From NCBI GenBank assembly GCA_036244855.1, contig BQKZ01000936.1:1-64000 (forward strand): a DNA stretch of 64,000 nt, written 5' to 3'. Below are positions 33,161-46,200 of the stretch, piece by piece (positions within the stretch are counted from its first letter, which is position 1; every line of letters starts with the position of its first letter). The notes under the pieces were generated by a model, which worked only from the letters and a program-made list of their open reading frames with translations, ran no database searches and was not told the DNA's origin. The position numbers and the translations under genes were made by a program. The stretch is from Temnopleurus reevesii (lineage: Eukaryota; Echinodermata; Echinoidea; Temnopleuroida; Temnopleuridae).

Positions 33161-34902
33161 TGCGGTGTAATGAATACAAAGACGAGAATAAAACTTGAAC
33201 ACAAATCCTGATGTGATAGAAAGGCAATGTTATTTGGTGGATATCTCTCTTATGGTTTCTCTAAAAGAGGTAGAAAATGTCTAATTTCCGACTAAATCTA
33301 CACTTACTTCAAACCGTAATCAGATATTTATTGTTGTTCTTTGTGTAATATGAGGAAGAGGTAAGCATGAACGTAAAATTCCTATCTGACATAGCACCAG
33401 GACCCTCAAACATAAACAGTCAACAGACATTGTAAATCATCATATCTTACCAGCAGTTGATTAATGATTTCCGACATTTTGTGGAACAGTTTCACATTTT
33501 TGGAAAATATTAGTATTAAAACTTGTTTCCTTTCAGATATTCTCCATGGAAAATAATATAATTAAATTCCACATCAAAGGATAGCACAATTAGACAAATT
33601 AACGCCCTCTAACAATAACAGTTTTGTATAAGAAGTAAATTAGACAGAACCCCTCTAATAAAAATTACATATATATTTTAAACATTTATCTTCCAAGATT
33701 TCCTGAAAATAGTCAACATGAAATATTATGAAATATGGGAACCGAAAAATAGCGGATATCAGACAAATTTTGACTGCTTTGAAGGTAAAAAAAAAAAAAA
33801 TCAAATTTTTGTATATTCACACTCTACCCAATTGTGATTTCTCTTCATGGGGTATACCCTAATTTAAAACAACCTATCTAGATTGGTGTTGCATTTGAAT
33901 TTTGGTTGAAAAATCTAGTCTTCAAAAATCTAGTCTTGCCAAATCCGAATGATTGCTAGACTATCAAGTCCAATAGATCTAGCTTTCTTTTCTTTTCTCG
34001 CTAATTTCATGACCATGAATTTTCTAAAATATTTACTCATAAACTTGTGCAGAATGATCTTTCAAAGCGTGCAAATAATAATCTACTAATTTGAAAATAG
34101 CTCTGAAATTCAGTGAAATCACTATAATTTATGTACTCTAAGATATTGACTATGTAAAAGGGTCCTGGGCTGCAAAACAATAAAATAGACAATTACCCTT
34201 TCCCTCTAAGACATGCAGTGAAAAAAGGGACCCATCATATATTATGTATGGTATAATCAGTTCTATTTAAGTCCCCTGGACAATTTGACAATCCAGTGCA
34301 CTTGAGGATGATTAAAATGATTTAAATGAAATTCATCATTGCAAAATCATTTGAAATAAAAATGATGTCTGATTAGCTACGGGGTTGGGATTTAATCACA
34401 AGGTCCACTACGAATATAATAACTCAAAAGAACGGAATGAACCAAATTCAAGGTCTAGATATCATTCATACCTTACATGTTATTGAACAAAGTTCTTGCA
34501 ATGTAGGGGAGTGTGGTTGCTGGTGTAATTTCCACACATTTGTACTCTACAATGACATGGGTCCTTTCCTCATTTGTAATTTATGTGAATGTCATCAATT
34601 AGTCAATACAGGGCAGTCCGTGAAGTATGGATCCTCTTATATCGTTGAAGAAACGGAAGTGAGGTATTTTGTAAGCCATTCTCTAATTTTTGACTATTTG
34701 AATAATCTACTGTGACACAACAGATGTCCAGTATGATTACTAAATTTGTATGATTAATCTATTCTGATGATTTCGTATTCCAAAGAAAACATGAAATCAT
34801 CTAAATTTGCTAAATTGTAAAAGATAACCTACAAAAAGATTCCTAAAAAAACTGTAACCCTTTATACGATAACGGAAAAGACTGTCTATAATAAGGACTT
34901 CT

Positions 34903-35053
34903 GGGGGTGTTTCATCAAGATTTGTTGCAGAGACAATTAGAGAGTACTGACAAATTCCTTGATTGTGATTGGATGAAAATCGCTGACAGTTGCTATGGGG
35001 AATGTCGGAAAATGACCCCTTGTCGCTGCGACAAATCTTGATGAAACACCCCC
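34903..35053. mobile_element. MITE with GGGGGTGTTTCATCAAGATT termini
   Basis: GGGGGTGTTTCATCAAGATT, continuing TGT, is exactly inverted at the right (ACAAATCTTGATGAAACACC). About 151 bp. A weaker relative of the tip, GGTGGTGTTTCACCAAC, occurs at about 35114. Confidence 0.8.
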
Positions 35054-36519
35054 CTGGCGTTGCCTTTGTTCACAAAAAACTACATTTGAACATTTTATTC
35101 TATGAAGGGAATCTTGGTGGTGTTTCACCAACTTGATCTTAAAGTTCAGAATGACTTTGCATGACTGAAACATGTTATTGGGTGCTCAGCTAATCAGTTT
35201 ACAAGCCCCAAAACTGATCACCAATAATTTTTCAAGCCATTCTTAGCTGAAGTCATCAAAATGAAACATTCAGCATCACTCTTGCGGTGAAAAGAATGTT
35301 ATCACACTAAGCCCAAGGTAGGTGTTATTTGGCTTGATTAGGTTGAAATTCTTGGAGGATCAATACCTTATGGGCCATCCTATATTTGAAATGATGGCAG
35401 AGATGCCAACTACTCCAGAATATACATGAAGCAAAATTGAATTGTGAATAACTAAACAGCTGAACAAAAGTGAGAGAAAGCATTCAAAAAAAAACCATGC
35501 TCTCAGCCATTCAATTGAGATAAAAGCTTTGCAATCCTATGAAAATACCCTTCATGCATATTCTGAACAGTTGGCAGGTATGTTGTAATTGATTGGTTTT
35601 TTAAAATATTAAAATTTCGACACAACAGGTAGATAAGGTTACAGTTTGAGGTCCTTCATCCCACTAATCCCAAATTGCATCATATTAGACTCCTATCAAT
35701 AAAATAAACTCTATCTGATAGCATAAACTCTACAAATAGAACGTAAAGAACTTCCAAAGCTTATATACCTTAGACTGATTACCATTAATTTCCTAACGAA
35801 CAATACTCTTTACTGTCTCAAACTTCATATTTACTGTCACCTATATATGTTTGCGGTCATCTAAAAGGCTTGTAAGAATCTAATATTTTAACAAATTTAG
35901 ACAAGACTTTAACTCGTAATTTAATTGAAATGAATGATTAGATCTAAATACAATTTCAAAGCCTTTTTATCCCTGCATAATAAGCATTTTGTGCTCCATT
36001 TTCTGTGAACAAACATTTTTTTTAAACAATAGATAAAAGTTATGTCAAAGGACAAATATCTTTGAGGTTGAAATAAAGCCAAAGGCATTCTTGAATACAT
36101 GAAATACACAATAAGATCCTGTGGTTAGGTGTGGGGTATATCTTGTAACCTTCCTATGGAAGCATTGTGTCTTTGAGTAAATCCTTGAGGTCCGATCGAG
36201 GTAATATACAACAAAAAACATTTGAAGTCTTATTCTCTCTTGAAAACTCTCTCCATCTCTGCTTCACTCTTGCTACGGATATCTACAAGTTCGTTAAACG
36301 ACTCGGTAGCACAGTCCTTGCAGTTAAACTGCTTCATAAGGATGGCAGATTCCCATTGCTCCAACGCCAGGTGTTTTCATTATCATGCATTCAACACTGC
36401 TTTTCAATATGGAGGCATGATATTGACATTTGACGATTGAGTGCCGACATATCTGTCTCGCAAGATGCACAGGTAGAGTTGCCAGGAGAGTATAAACCAT
36501 TACATTTATAAAAGATACA

Positions 36520-36525
36520 TTTATT
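36520..36525 (-). promoter_or_regulatory. Possible receptor polyadenylation signal
   Basis: First AATAAA on the minus strand, about 71 nt after the stop codon. The 3' UTR would be short; later hexamers may be the ones used. Confidence 0.25.
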
Positions 36526-36595
36526 CTACGCCCTGATGAATATCAATGTTTGTTTTGTTTTTTCCTGCCAGTTCACTTCTTCCACCTTTGTTCAT

Positions 36596-37249
36596 TCACA
36601 CTGTGACCTCCCCGCTACAGAGGTAGAGTGCCTTTGCGTTGAAGTCTGGACTAGTGTCTTCATGTTCACTACTATGATTACTCATTTTTCTTCTGAGGTA
36701 GGTTGTGGGATCGATAGAATGACAGGTGTCTGATTCAACAACATCATCACCATCGTCCCCGATCTCCCAATCCATGTCCCCATCCATCCCACTGTCGCTG
36801 TTCGTGCCCCGATACGAGGCCGGACGTGGCGGCGAGTCGGTGCCCGTGCTGCCGCCTGAAGTGTTCTGCTCGTGCAACAGAGCAACATGCAACTCGTCTG
36901 TTGCTGAGGTAGTGGACGCAGCGTCCGGATTGAGCAGACTGCGATGGTCTTCTTTGGCCACCGCGTCGGCTATGTTTCGCTGACTGCTGCTGCTGTTGTT
37001 CGGTGCATGGCCGAGAGAAAGGGAGGATGGGGGAAGTGAGGAGCTTTGAGAAGGGGATTCCTGATGGCTTGAGCTGGCCTGATGGTGAGGTAGACTAGAC
37101 TCCTGATGCTGAGTGTGAGGTGGTGATTGACTAAATGCGGATGCGGCGGTGGTGGTGGTGGTGGAGGTGGGTCTGGTTTCTATGAGGTAGCCAGAATGAG
37201 GCTTGTTGAGACTGGTGTCACTCAGTAATGGTTCTCTGCTACGTGGATC
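36596..37249 (-). CDS. Receptor exon q: cytoplasmic tail and stop
   Basis: 654 nt, 217 residues. It begins DPRSREPLLSDTSLNKPHSG, then a Thr run (ACC repeat), a Ser/His/Gln-rich stretch, PPRPASYRGTNSDSGMDGDM, an acidic patch and a C-terminus ending LYLCSGEVTV before TGA. The ending EVTV fits a class I PDZ ligand (S/T-x-V), an inference. Acceptor GATATCAG. Confidence 0.93.
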   Translation of the reverse strand, partial: DPRSREPLLSDTSLNKPHSGYLIETRPTSTTTTTAASAFSQSPPHTQHQESSLPHHQASSSHQESPSQSSSLPPSSLSLGHAPNNSSSSQRNIADAVAKEDHRSLLNPDAASTTSATDELHVALLHEQNTSGGSTGTDSPPRPASYRGTNSDSGMDGDMDWEIGDDGDDVVESDTCHSIDPTTYLRRKMSNHSSEHEDTSPDFNAKALYLCSGEVTV

Positions 37250-40200
37250 CTGATATCAAAATGACAAAATAACAACAATGATCATCAGGAAATAAGGTAG
37301 TATTCATAATTAGGAACAAAGTATATTGTCCCTGTTCAGTATACAACTGGTAAAATTACAAACTGTAACAGAAACTAACCTCTAACTATCTAACTAAATT
37401 CTGATGGTTGAACAGTTTATTTTTTTTAAATGCCTGACGTAAAACTCGCATCTGACACAAAGGTGGCAATCTGATAAAGTTGCAATGAAATGAAATGAAA
37501 TTTTACAAAAATTACAAAAGAGAAAATCTGCTCTCAGTGGAGTAACAGACTGTCCATTTACAATTTTGATTGGTCAACGCATGTCCATCGCAACAATCTT
37601 GCAGGGTTTCTAAGGGAAACTAATCTGTGCCATCTTGGAATTAAATATTCCCATCTCAATCAATACAAGGAAATTCATCAATTTGTCTCTAACTACCAAT
37701 GGTTGGGTTTACAAATGATACTGCTATGTGGTAGATATAAATTGCATGCAAAATTTAACATCTACCATACTCCTATTCAAATAAGTGTAAAGTTGTGGTA
37801 CAAAGACAAGATATAGATTTTTTATCTTTGGAAACCACCATTATCTCCTATCAAAATCTTTATTTTTTAATATGTGAGCTACATCCTCATAACTTGCAAG
37901 ATAATGGTATTCTTGTTAATTTTATTTATCATTTGTCTGCCAAAGGAAACATACCTCTATCCCATTGCAGCACTGATGTTGCAGGGCTGTAGAATGATTG
38001 ATAGGACTGTACAACTGGCTCTCGGTCGTCTTGGGGTCTCCGACCAGCTCTATACCATTGACCGGTCTCTCTTCTTGCTTGGTAACACAAAACTTATTGT
38101 GGCAGGTGCAGTCTCTCCTTGGGAGTGAGAAATCAAAGAGAACAATAAGCATGAAGAGATGCTATGTGACACATCTACAGTAACGTTCCATGTCGTCTCG
38201 TGTTCGTTGACCAGACCAAAGCCAGGGTTACGTCTTGATTGGGGTACATGTTGGTAGAGTCTCTCCTTAGGGGTGTTGCTTGAAAGCTGAACGAACTAAT
38301 TTATTGATAGAAATTCTCTTGTAGCCAGCTAAAGGCTGAAGAAAAAAAATCCTAACAAACTATGCACCAATTATAGAACTATAGACACTATAGAACATAT
38401 CTACAATTGAAGATAAATAATGAATCAATATATATATATTGTTTGTTAATGAGACAAAAAAAATGGAAATGATTTGGCTGTATCAAAGAGGTAAGAGGTA
38501 GAAGCCATTGCAAACCCTAACTTAACAAACAAAAGGAAAATACTGTTAACATAATCTTGTGAGGAAGAAATGAGTCGGATTAATAGGTCACACCAGTAAA
38601 GTTAACATCTATTCAACACTCCTCATCATAGCGTATCAAATATTCCAAGAATTCATTAATAATTCATCAGTATTGAGGATGAAAATGTGATAATCTCTCA
38701 CCTGTGTCTGAAGACGAGCAGTATTGTACAGATCATGATACAGATCGTTGCAAGCGCAATGCCAACCACGATACCCTTCTCTAAATCATTCACCAGCTCT
38801 GGGTATGGGGTTTTCTCTGTTAGAGAGAAAAAGAGAGAAGAATGCTCACTAAACCTGTGCAGAATGTTTTGCAATATGGTTCAATAATTTTGAATAAAAT
38901 TCCTAACACATGCAAGGTCTGACCATCACAATTGTTTAATCATATTTGTTGGTACAGGGAACAAAACAAAATATAAAAAAATTTGAAAATAGGTAAATCG
39001 GCAACATAATCACCAATTAACAATCACTCATTTTCCTTAAAATGATTTATTTCTATTATTTTATAACACATCTTGCCATTGGGGGGTCGTATACATACAT
39101 CATTGTAGCAATACAGTTTCTTGTCAATTTAAATAAGAAAACATAACTGAATTTGCTGTACAATTATTCCTTTACGGAATCAGTGAGTAACTGTGACTAC
39201 TATTATGAAACAAAGAGAATCATTTCATGTGTCAATATATAGGAAAACTCCGTAGAGACACTAAAAATAAATTTGCTTATCATGTTTAAGATCTATGTAT
39301 GACATCATCCTGGAGACACCTTCCTTGATCACAAAACAAACAGTTGATTTGTCATTTTGGGGAAACATAAAACAGTTTACAATTCACAAGTGGTTTCTCG
39401 AACAGGAATACAATCAAGGGACTGTTCCTTAAACAGCAAAGTGGCAATCATATTTTATCAAGTGCTCTAAATTTAACACACATTTGTAATTTAATGTTAA
39501 AGTAATTTTCATTACGTCTTGGTTTATGAGTATCCAAGCGACAGTCCCTTGTTTTAATAGTGGTTTAAAAAAACAATTAATTTTTTTAATTTTTGATAAT
39601 TTTTATACCTAATAATGTTATCTAACAACCCACATATAATATTCATCTTCATTAAATGTTTTCTCTGAACGAAACTGTTCACATCAAACATCATTTTATC
39701 AACCAATCAATCTCATGTAAAAACAGAATACTCATTTGACCTTACGGCAATTCAACAAATTGCTCATCTTTTGTGTATATCCGATCCCGCTTTTCTCCTG
39801 TTTAACCTGCATGAAGCCATCATGACTTTAATATACTGACACTGAAACATGCTCTTTTATTGACATGCATTTCAATAGGATATTCTTTGAATTAATGCCA
39901 TGTCATGATTTCTTTGTATTCAGGCAACACTGCCCCTTTGTTAAAATCGCTTCACGGGAATACAGGCAATAAGTACAATGTTTTGTTTTCTAAGAGTGGG
40001 CCATTTGCTATCTCTAGGGGCATTTATTTCAAGCCAATGGCTGATGACTAACCCCTCCCAGGCAGTGACTGTGTTATCTTGATGCGTGGGAAAATAGAAC
40101 CAATTAATTGATTATATCAATGACTTGATTTATAATCATTTCTCTCGTTTTACGAATCAGACATGAATGAAGTATTTCTGGAAGGTCAAACATGCAAAAG

Positions 40201-43200
40201 GGTCAAAGGTACATAATCAATCGAAATACCCTTTACCTATTATTTCCTGCACTCTGACAACATGGATGACTCTAGCAGAAGCAGGGCCCATTCCTACACT
40301 GGTAAATGCTACTACTGTGAATGCATAGTGATGTCCAGACTTCAGATTGTGAATGGGTGCTTGAAGAGTAGTACCTGTCGGAACAAGCAACAAAAAAATG
40401 TTTTCAGGCCCCCCAAAATAATTGCTTAGTTGCCCTTAACCAAAACTTAGCAATACTTCTCCAAATCGAGCAACTATCACTCAGTCAGAATATAACAGCA
40501 CTTTAGTTCAATGTACAAAGAAATAACAAGAATTATTTTGCAAAAATAGAAGATTAATTTTAAGTCAACAGTCAAAATAGTGTACCTTCAAAAACAAATT
40601 TAAATAGCATGGATGCCTCAAAAAGGCTTGTCATGGATGCCTTAAATAGGAAGGAACCATTGACCAAAACATATAAAGATTATAAATTATCTGAAGATAC
40701 ACATAAATCATTAAAACATTGATGTGTAGCTAGGAAGCAAGGCCTCTTGATAATATATATCCTCCACCCCTCTCAAGATGGAGCAATCATTACCATTTGT
40801 TACTACACTGCCATTCTCCAGTCGTAGGTGAAATACATTGAAGAACTGGTAGGCCACACGATAGGCAGTGATGATTATATTAGAATGTCTATGCCAATCT
40901 ACCAACCCACAGCCCCCTCTCCTCCCCCACCCTCAGCCCTCCCCCAGCAAGTGTTACCGTTTGTTACTACGCTGCCATTCTCCGGTCGTAGGTGGGATGA
41001 ATTCAAGGACTGGTAGGTCACATGATATGCAGTGATGACTCCATTAGGATGTCTAGGTGGTTGCCAATCTACCAGTACAGCACCAGGGGGCTTCCTTGGG
41101 GTGATGATGCTCACATCAGTAGGTGCAGATGGGACTGAAGGAGAACATTTGTTGGGATAACGTATTTAATAACAGACATCAGTATACCTTTGATGAATAA
41201 AATAAATAGCCCGATGCTTAGAGAAAATAAACTTTCATATTTTAAATCTCATGTCAAATGAGCATATATTAAATTTCATGCAACAATGCTGCATTGATTT
41301 GAAATATATCTATATGGGGAATGCTGTATACGTCTATTCAGGACAGTCCTTTGAATCAAAGAATTAAATGTTTTGTGAAAAAAATGTCCCTGAACTATTG
41401 AATATTACAATGCTTGCAAAAACTACTTTACGAAAGTTCGTTTGTATTATCATTCAATTTTAACAATGATTTAGCAACCAATTTTGCTTTGTTCTCTGGC
41501 ATAGTTCTGTTTGCCTCAGTCTTTAAGTCATACAAACTTATATGTTGATCACAAGATTATTTTGCATTTGCACAAGAGAGTAATTATATTTGAGAACATT
41601 ATAAAAGTTATACTTATACATGGTCCAGACACTGAGCTACAACTAGCAAAGATATGAAGCTACAATAGACTTATTCCCATCCCTATCCATGTGCTGGTGA
41701 AACAAATACATTATATCACAGGTCCATCACTAAAATAATTTACACTGTAAAAGCTGAAATTTTCACTAGGATTTTAATTTCGCTAAAATTTCCATTCATA
41801 TATTAATATATCCGAAATTCTATTAAGTTTGCCCAAATATATGAACATTAATATATTGGGTTTACAGTACTTACCACCTTCCTTGGTTCGTCTATAGATC
41901 GCTTCACTGTATTCACTGAAGATACCATTGCCATAAGCTTTCACTGTCAGCCTGTATTCAGTGTAGGGCTCCAGATTGGTGAGCTCTATTGAACAGGTTG
42001 GGCTATACAAGAAGGAAAAATGCGAAAATAAATATGTTATAATAGGCCAAATAATACAATTCACAAAATGGCCTGTCATGAGCTCTTTTTAACTCAAACG
42101 AAAAAAAAATCACAGTAAATTCATAGAAAAACATGTAAAATGAAACTCCAAAATACATTTTCAACTTTGATTTTCTTTAATTTTTTTTTTTTTTTTTTTT
42201 TTGGGGGGGGGCGCCTTTTCCCCCCCCCCCCCCTCATAAGTTTTCTAAGTCTTGTTTTTCACATGAAATCTCTTCCTAAAATAGAAATAGAAATTACAAT
42301 GAACAAAATTTAACCGCCCAACACTATTTGATGAAAAATGACATACACGGGCAACCAAACTAATGCCTCAAGCACCACATTATGATGGCAAGGGGATGGA
42401 AATCAGATGGAATAGACTTTCTTTATCAGGCTTTGACCCTACTTCTCTAATCCAGTTAAAATTTCATATTTTCTGCACTTCTCTCAGAAAGTGTCCAAGG
42501 TGAAGCGTCCTGACCTGAACGTTTCTGCTGTCTTGGCAAGTTGATTCTTTGATGGCTCAGCCCTGATAGAGTAGTAAGAGATCTTGAGTGATGTCTGCGG
42601 AGGCTGCCACTGGACATTGATGGCTCGCGACGAGGCCGACTGTGCACGGATGTCAAACGGAGGCAGCAAGAAGAAATGCCCATTAGCAGCTGTATAAAAG
42701 AGAATAGTAATATCTAAAATTAATAAAGAAGATAAATAATGTCAATAACAGATAAGATACATGAATCAAATAAGTGGAAACAAATTTTGTTCAGAACTAT
42801 CAAGTGTATCATTCATCCAAAAAAAAATCATCATTCACCACAATTTAAAATACACACTCTAATTATAATTGACCTTGAAAAGAGTTTCATGCTATAAAAA
42901 TGATTAAAAGCATTGTGTCATATTGTTTTCATTTGAAAGAAAATCACATCAGCCAGATCTTTGATGTACAATAAACATAAACTAAGCAGAAATGTCCATT
43001 TCGTGCTCAATAATGTTCAAATGTTTTAACAAAATTGTCACAAAAAGTGCCACTTACGATCAATGCGAGGCATCTGAAATGCAATGGATGTCACATGACC
43101 TTCCCCACACTCGTTCCATCCCTGCATGACAAGGTTGTATGCTCTCTGTCGTTCTGTGGAATGCAAATAAGGAGGAAAAAAACGGTATTAGATTAGTCCA

Positions 43201-46200
43201 TCCATGAAAAAAACTACAAAGACAAGAAAGAATAGGGCTATTCCACAAATTGGTCAAACTTTTGGCAGGTCCAACCTCACTTTATTTGCATTCAACCTCA
43301 CTTCGTGAACTATTTGAGTCATAATTATTGAACATTATTACACCCATTTTACACATCAGGTATGAATCATGACATGTTATTTCAGAGAGTTCCCATCCTT
43401 TGATAGTCGGACATATATAATATATGGAATTGCTTCATAAGTAAACTCTGTTACTTCAATACACAATGTCACATTACACTGAGTGCAAGATCAGAACATT
43501 TTCTTTTCTTATCCTGGGCTATGAGTAATGGTCAAATTTTTCTATACATAGACATTGTCAAAAATTCACTGGCACTCTCCCGCAATGGGTCAATTTTTTA
43601 AAAGCAAGCAATAGTTTCAGAAAAATATGATATTTTGGGATGTATAATACTTGAAATGACCACAATCTACACCAACGAACATTCTCTTACCGAGTCCAGA
43701 AATGACAACTTTCCGATCATCTCTGTTGAACATCCTCATCTGTTGCGATCCATCATTGTATGACGTGAGGGTCATCTTGAAGCCATGGATGTTTGACCCC
43801 TCCGGTGATGATGGAACAGTCCACTTAATTTCGACAGCGGTGGCATTGATCACTTGGTGCACGATAAGCAGTGTTGTAGCAACTATACGAAAAGAAGTAT
43901 TTTGTTTCCTTTCAATACAACATGCATGCATTCCATTGGTTTATCAAGTGACTGAAAATAGATGGATACTATTGAAGCAATGTTATTCTTGACAGCTTGA
44001 AAATTTGCCTGGGGCTTGTTAGGAATACTATGGAACTGAATTAGAACTATTGTAATGGGTTCAGTGAAAAACAATCCATGAGAAAAAGGAATGCATTAAT
44101 TTGGAGAGACATTCTTTCGAGATTATCATTTGAATGAATTTCATAGTTTGGACTTTGAAAAGATCAGACCTTCTGAAAAATGCACAAAATGCAATGATTC
44201 ACGACTCAATTATGGAGGTAAAGTGGAACTTTCCCCTTGAGATCCTTTACTCACTGCTCAATTTTGTTGAAGCCAGGCTGGCACCTGACAGTGTAGTTCA
44301 ATTTATTCATCTAAGTCATCAGTAAGTTTATCTTTGTTTTAGATCAATTCTATCCCACACAATCCCTCATTTCATTCATACATAAAATCTTCTCCAAAAT
44401 ACAGAAGATATCATATGCATATAATAAATGTTTTTATACTTGAATATTGCTGAATGTTAGATTCTCTATCTGCTTGTTTGTATATGAGGATGCAATAACC
44501 TATGTTTTTCTGTATTTACTGCATAGTTTAATAGATGGCAATATACTACTTTTTCTAGAAAGAAAAAAAATCAGGTATAGATACTGCTCTTACGTGTGCA
44601 ACTCCTCATATCCATAGTCTGAATGTCAAGCCACTTTGAATTAGGTCCAAACACAGGACCAGTCGTGGCGGCCATCTCGACTAAGTATCGTGTAGCAGCC
44701 TCCAGGTTGTTGAGAACCATGAAGTTGAAGCCAGTGACTTTTTAATACTGATCTTTACACAAAGTGACAGAAAATTCCAAGCTCCCTATTTCCATCTTAT
44801 CATAAATTCTAAGCCCTATCACCCCAAACCACCAAAGAATAATATCACTGCTCTTACGTGTGCAATTCCTCATATCCATTGTCTGAATACCAAGCCACTT
44901 TGAATCAGGTCCAAAGCCAGGACCGGTGGCGGCGGCCATCTTGACTGAGTATCGAGTAGCAGCCTCCAGATTGTTGAGTACCATGGTGTTGATGCCTGCA
45001 GCCTTTTCCAAGCAGCTGTAACTCCCATCAGTGGATGCCTCTTGTCTGTAACAGATCTTATACCTAGGAGGGAAAAGTATAAAAAAAAGGGAGAAAAACA
45101 AATTTCATACTCGGAATTCAAAGAGGAATTTGACTTCTAGGAATACATAAGGAAGTTTTGTTAGCTTTCTCATCATCTCTTTTATTCAGTTTTGGAGATT
45201 GTATTTTAAAAACGGGCACTATAGAAAATCTGAACTTTTTAACTCCCCTCAAATTGGAAGTTCAACATGAAATAATTGAAATCTTGTCGCCGAAAATACA
45301 TACGCTTTTCCCAGCTCTACTCAACTTATATAAAATGATGTAAATGTGGCATAAATAAAAATCCATACATATCAGATATTAACCAACATATTGATAAACC
45401 TTGACTTACACTTGGGTGCTTAAATATGAATACATGGCCATAACCAGAAGAATGTGCGCTCAAGGCTCGAAAGTGACATATCCAGGGCTCGATGATGACC
45501 TTACTGTGTAGAAAAACATGTCTTTGCGGTTGCCCATATCAGGGAGCATGTGGAGATATCTTCTAGTACACACCTGGTGCACACTTAGTTTTCACTGCGC
45601 GAAATCACTTCTGTACGAAAATCACTTCTGTACTCTCTGATATAAAAAAACTGTAGATGCACAAATGAGGGAAAGTAAGCAAACTGAGCTCCAGATATCT
45701 TGAAGCAAGTGCATTTGAAAATGACATCTTACTTGTTAACGAGTCCATTGCTATCTTCTAATGGTAGAGGTAGCCAGGAGATGTTGATACTGAATGGACT
45801 GCTACTGGTCAGCCAGAACCATGGTGCATTATCAGGTACTGGGTAAGAAAAAGATTGGAAAATTTCACAATTATTAAACAAAAAATAAAAATATAGCAGC
45901 CTATCATGAAGTTTACGTATCATATGGTAACGAATATGAGGAAGAATCCGGTTTAGAATTCATTTAGTTTTTCTCAAGTGGGATAACATTTCTTGGCATC
46001 TGAATTTGTCAAACAAAATCTAAAAAATATAAGACTAGTACTTTCTTGGTTAGAACATCTTTTAACCGAAACATAGACACAGACACAAAAATAATTGGTG
46101 ATTGATGGTGTAGGGCAACAGGTATGCCGATGAGAAGATGAAATTTCCAAAAACTGTCCAAAAAAGTCCTGAAAATTAGCTTTTGCCAATACTTTTGAAC

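Larger units (their letters stand above)
26663..36519. other. Gene-poor region between GDA and the receptor
   Basis: AT-rich. Part of it may be the 3' UTR of the receptor gene, which ends at 36596. It holds the elements at 27820, 30095, 33057 and 34903. The open frames are short and lack motifs, and I found no exon. Confidence 0.5.

Noticed and set aside
34437..34715. 92-residue frame with several Cys (CGCWC, CNLCEC)
   Set aside because: Considered as a small Cys-rich protein, but it has no signal peptide, splice context or regular Cys spacing.
36726..36983. Plus-strand frames opposite the receptor tail
   Set aside because: Shadows of the long, codon-biased tail exon on the minus strand.
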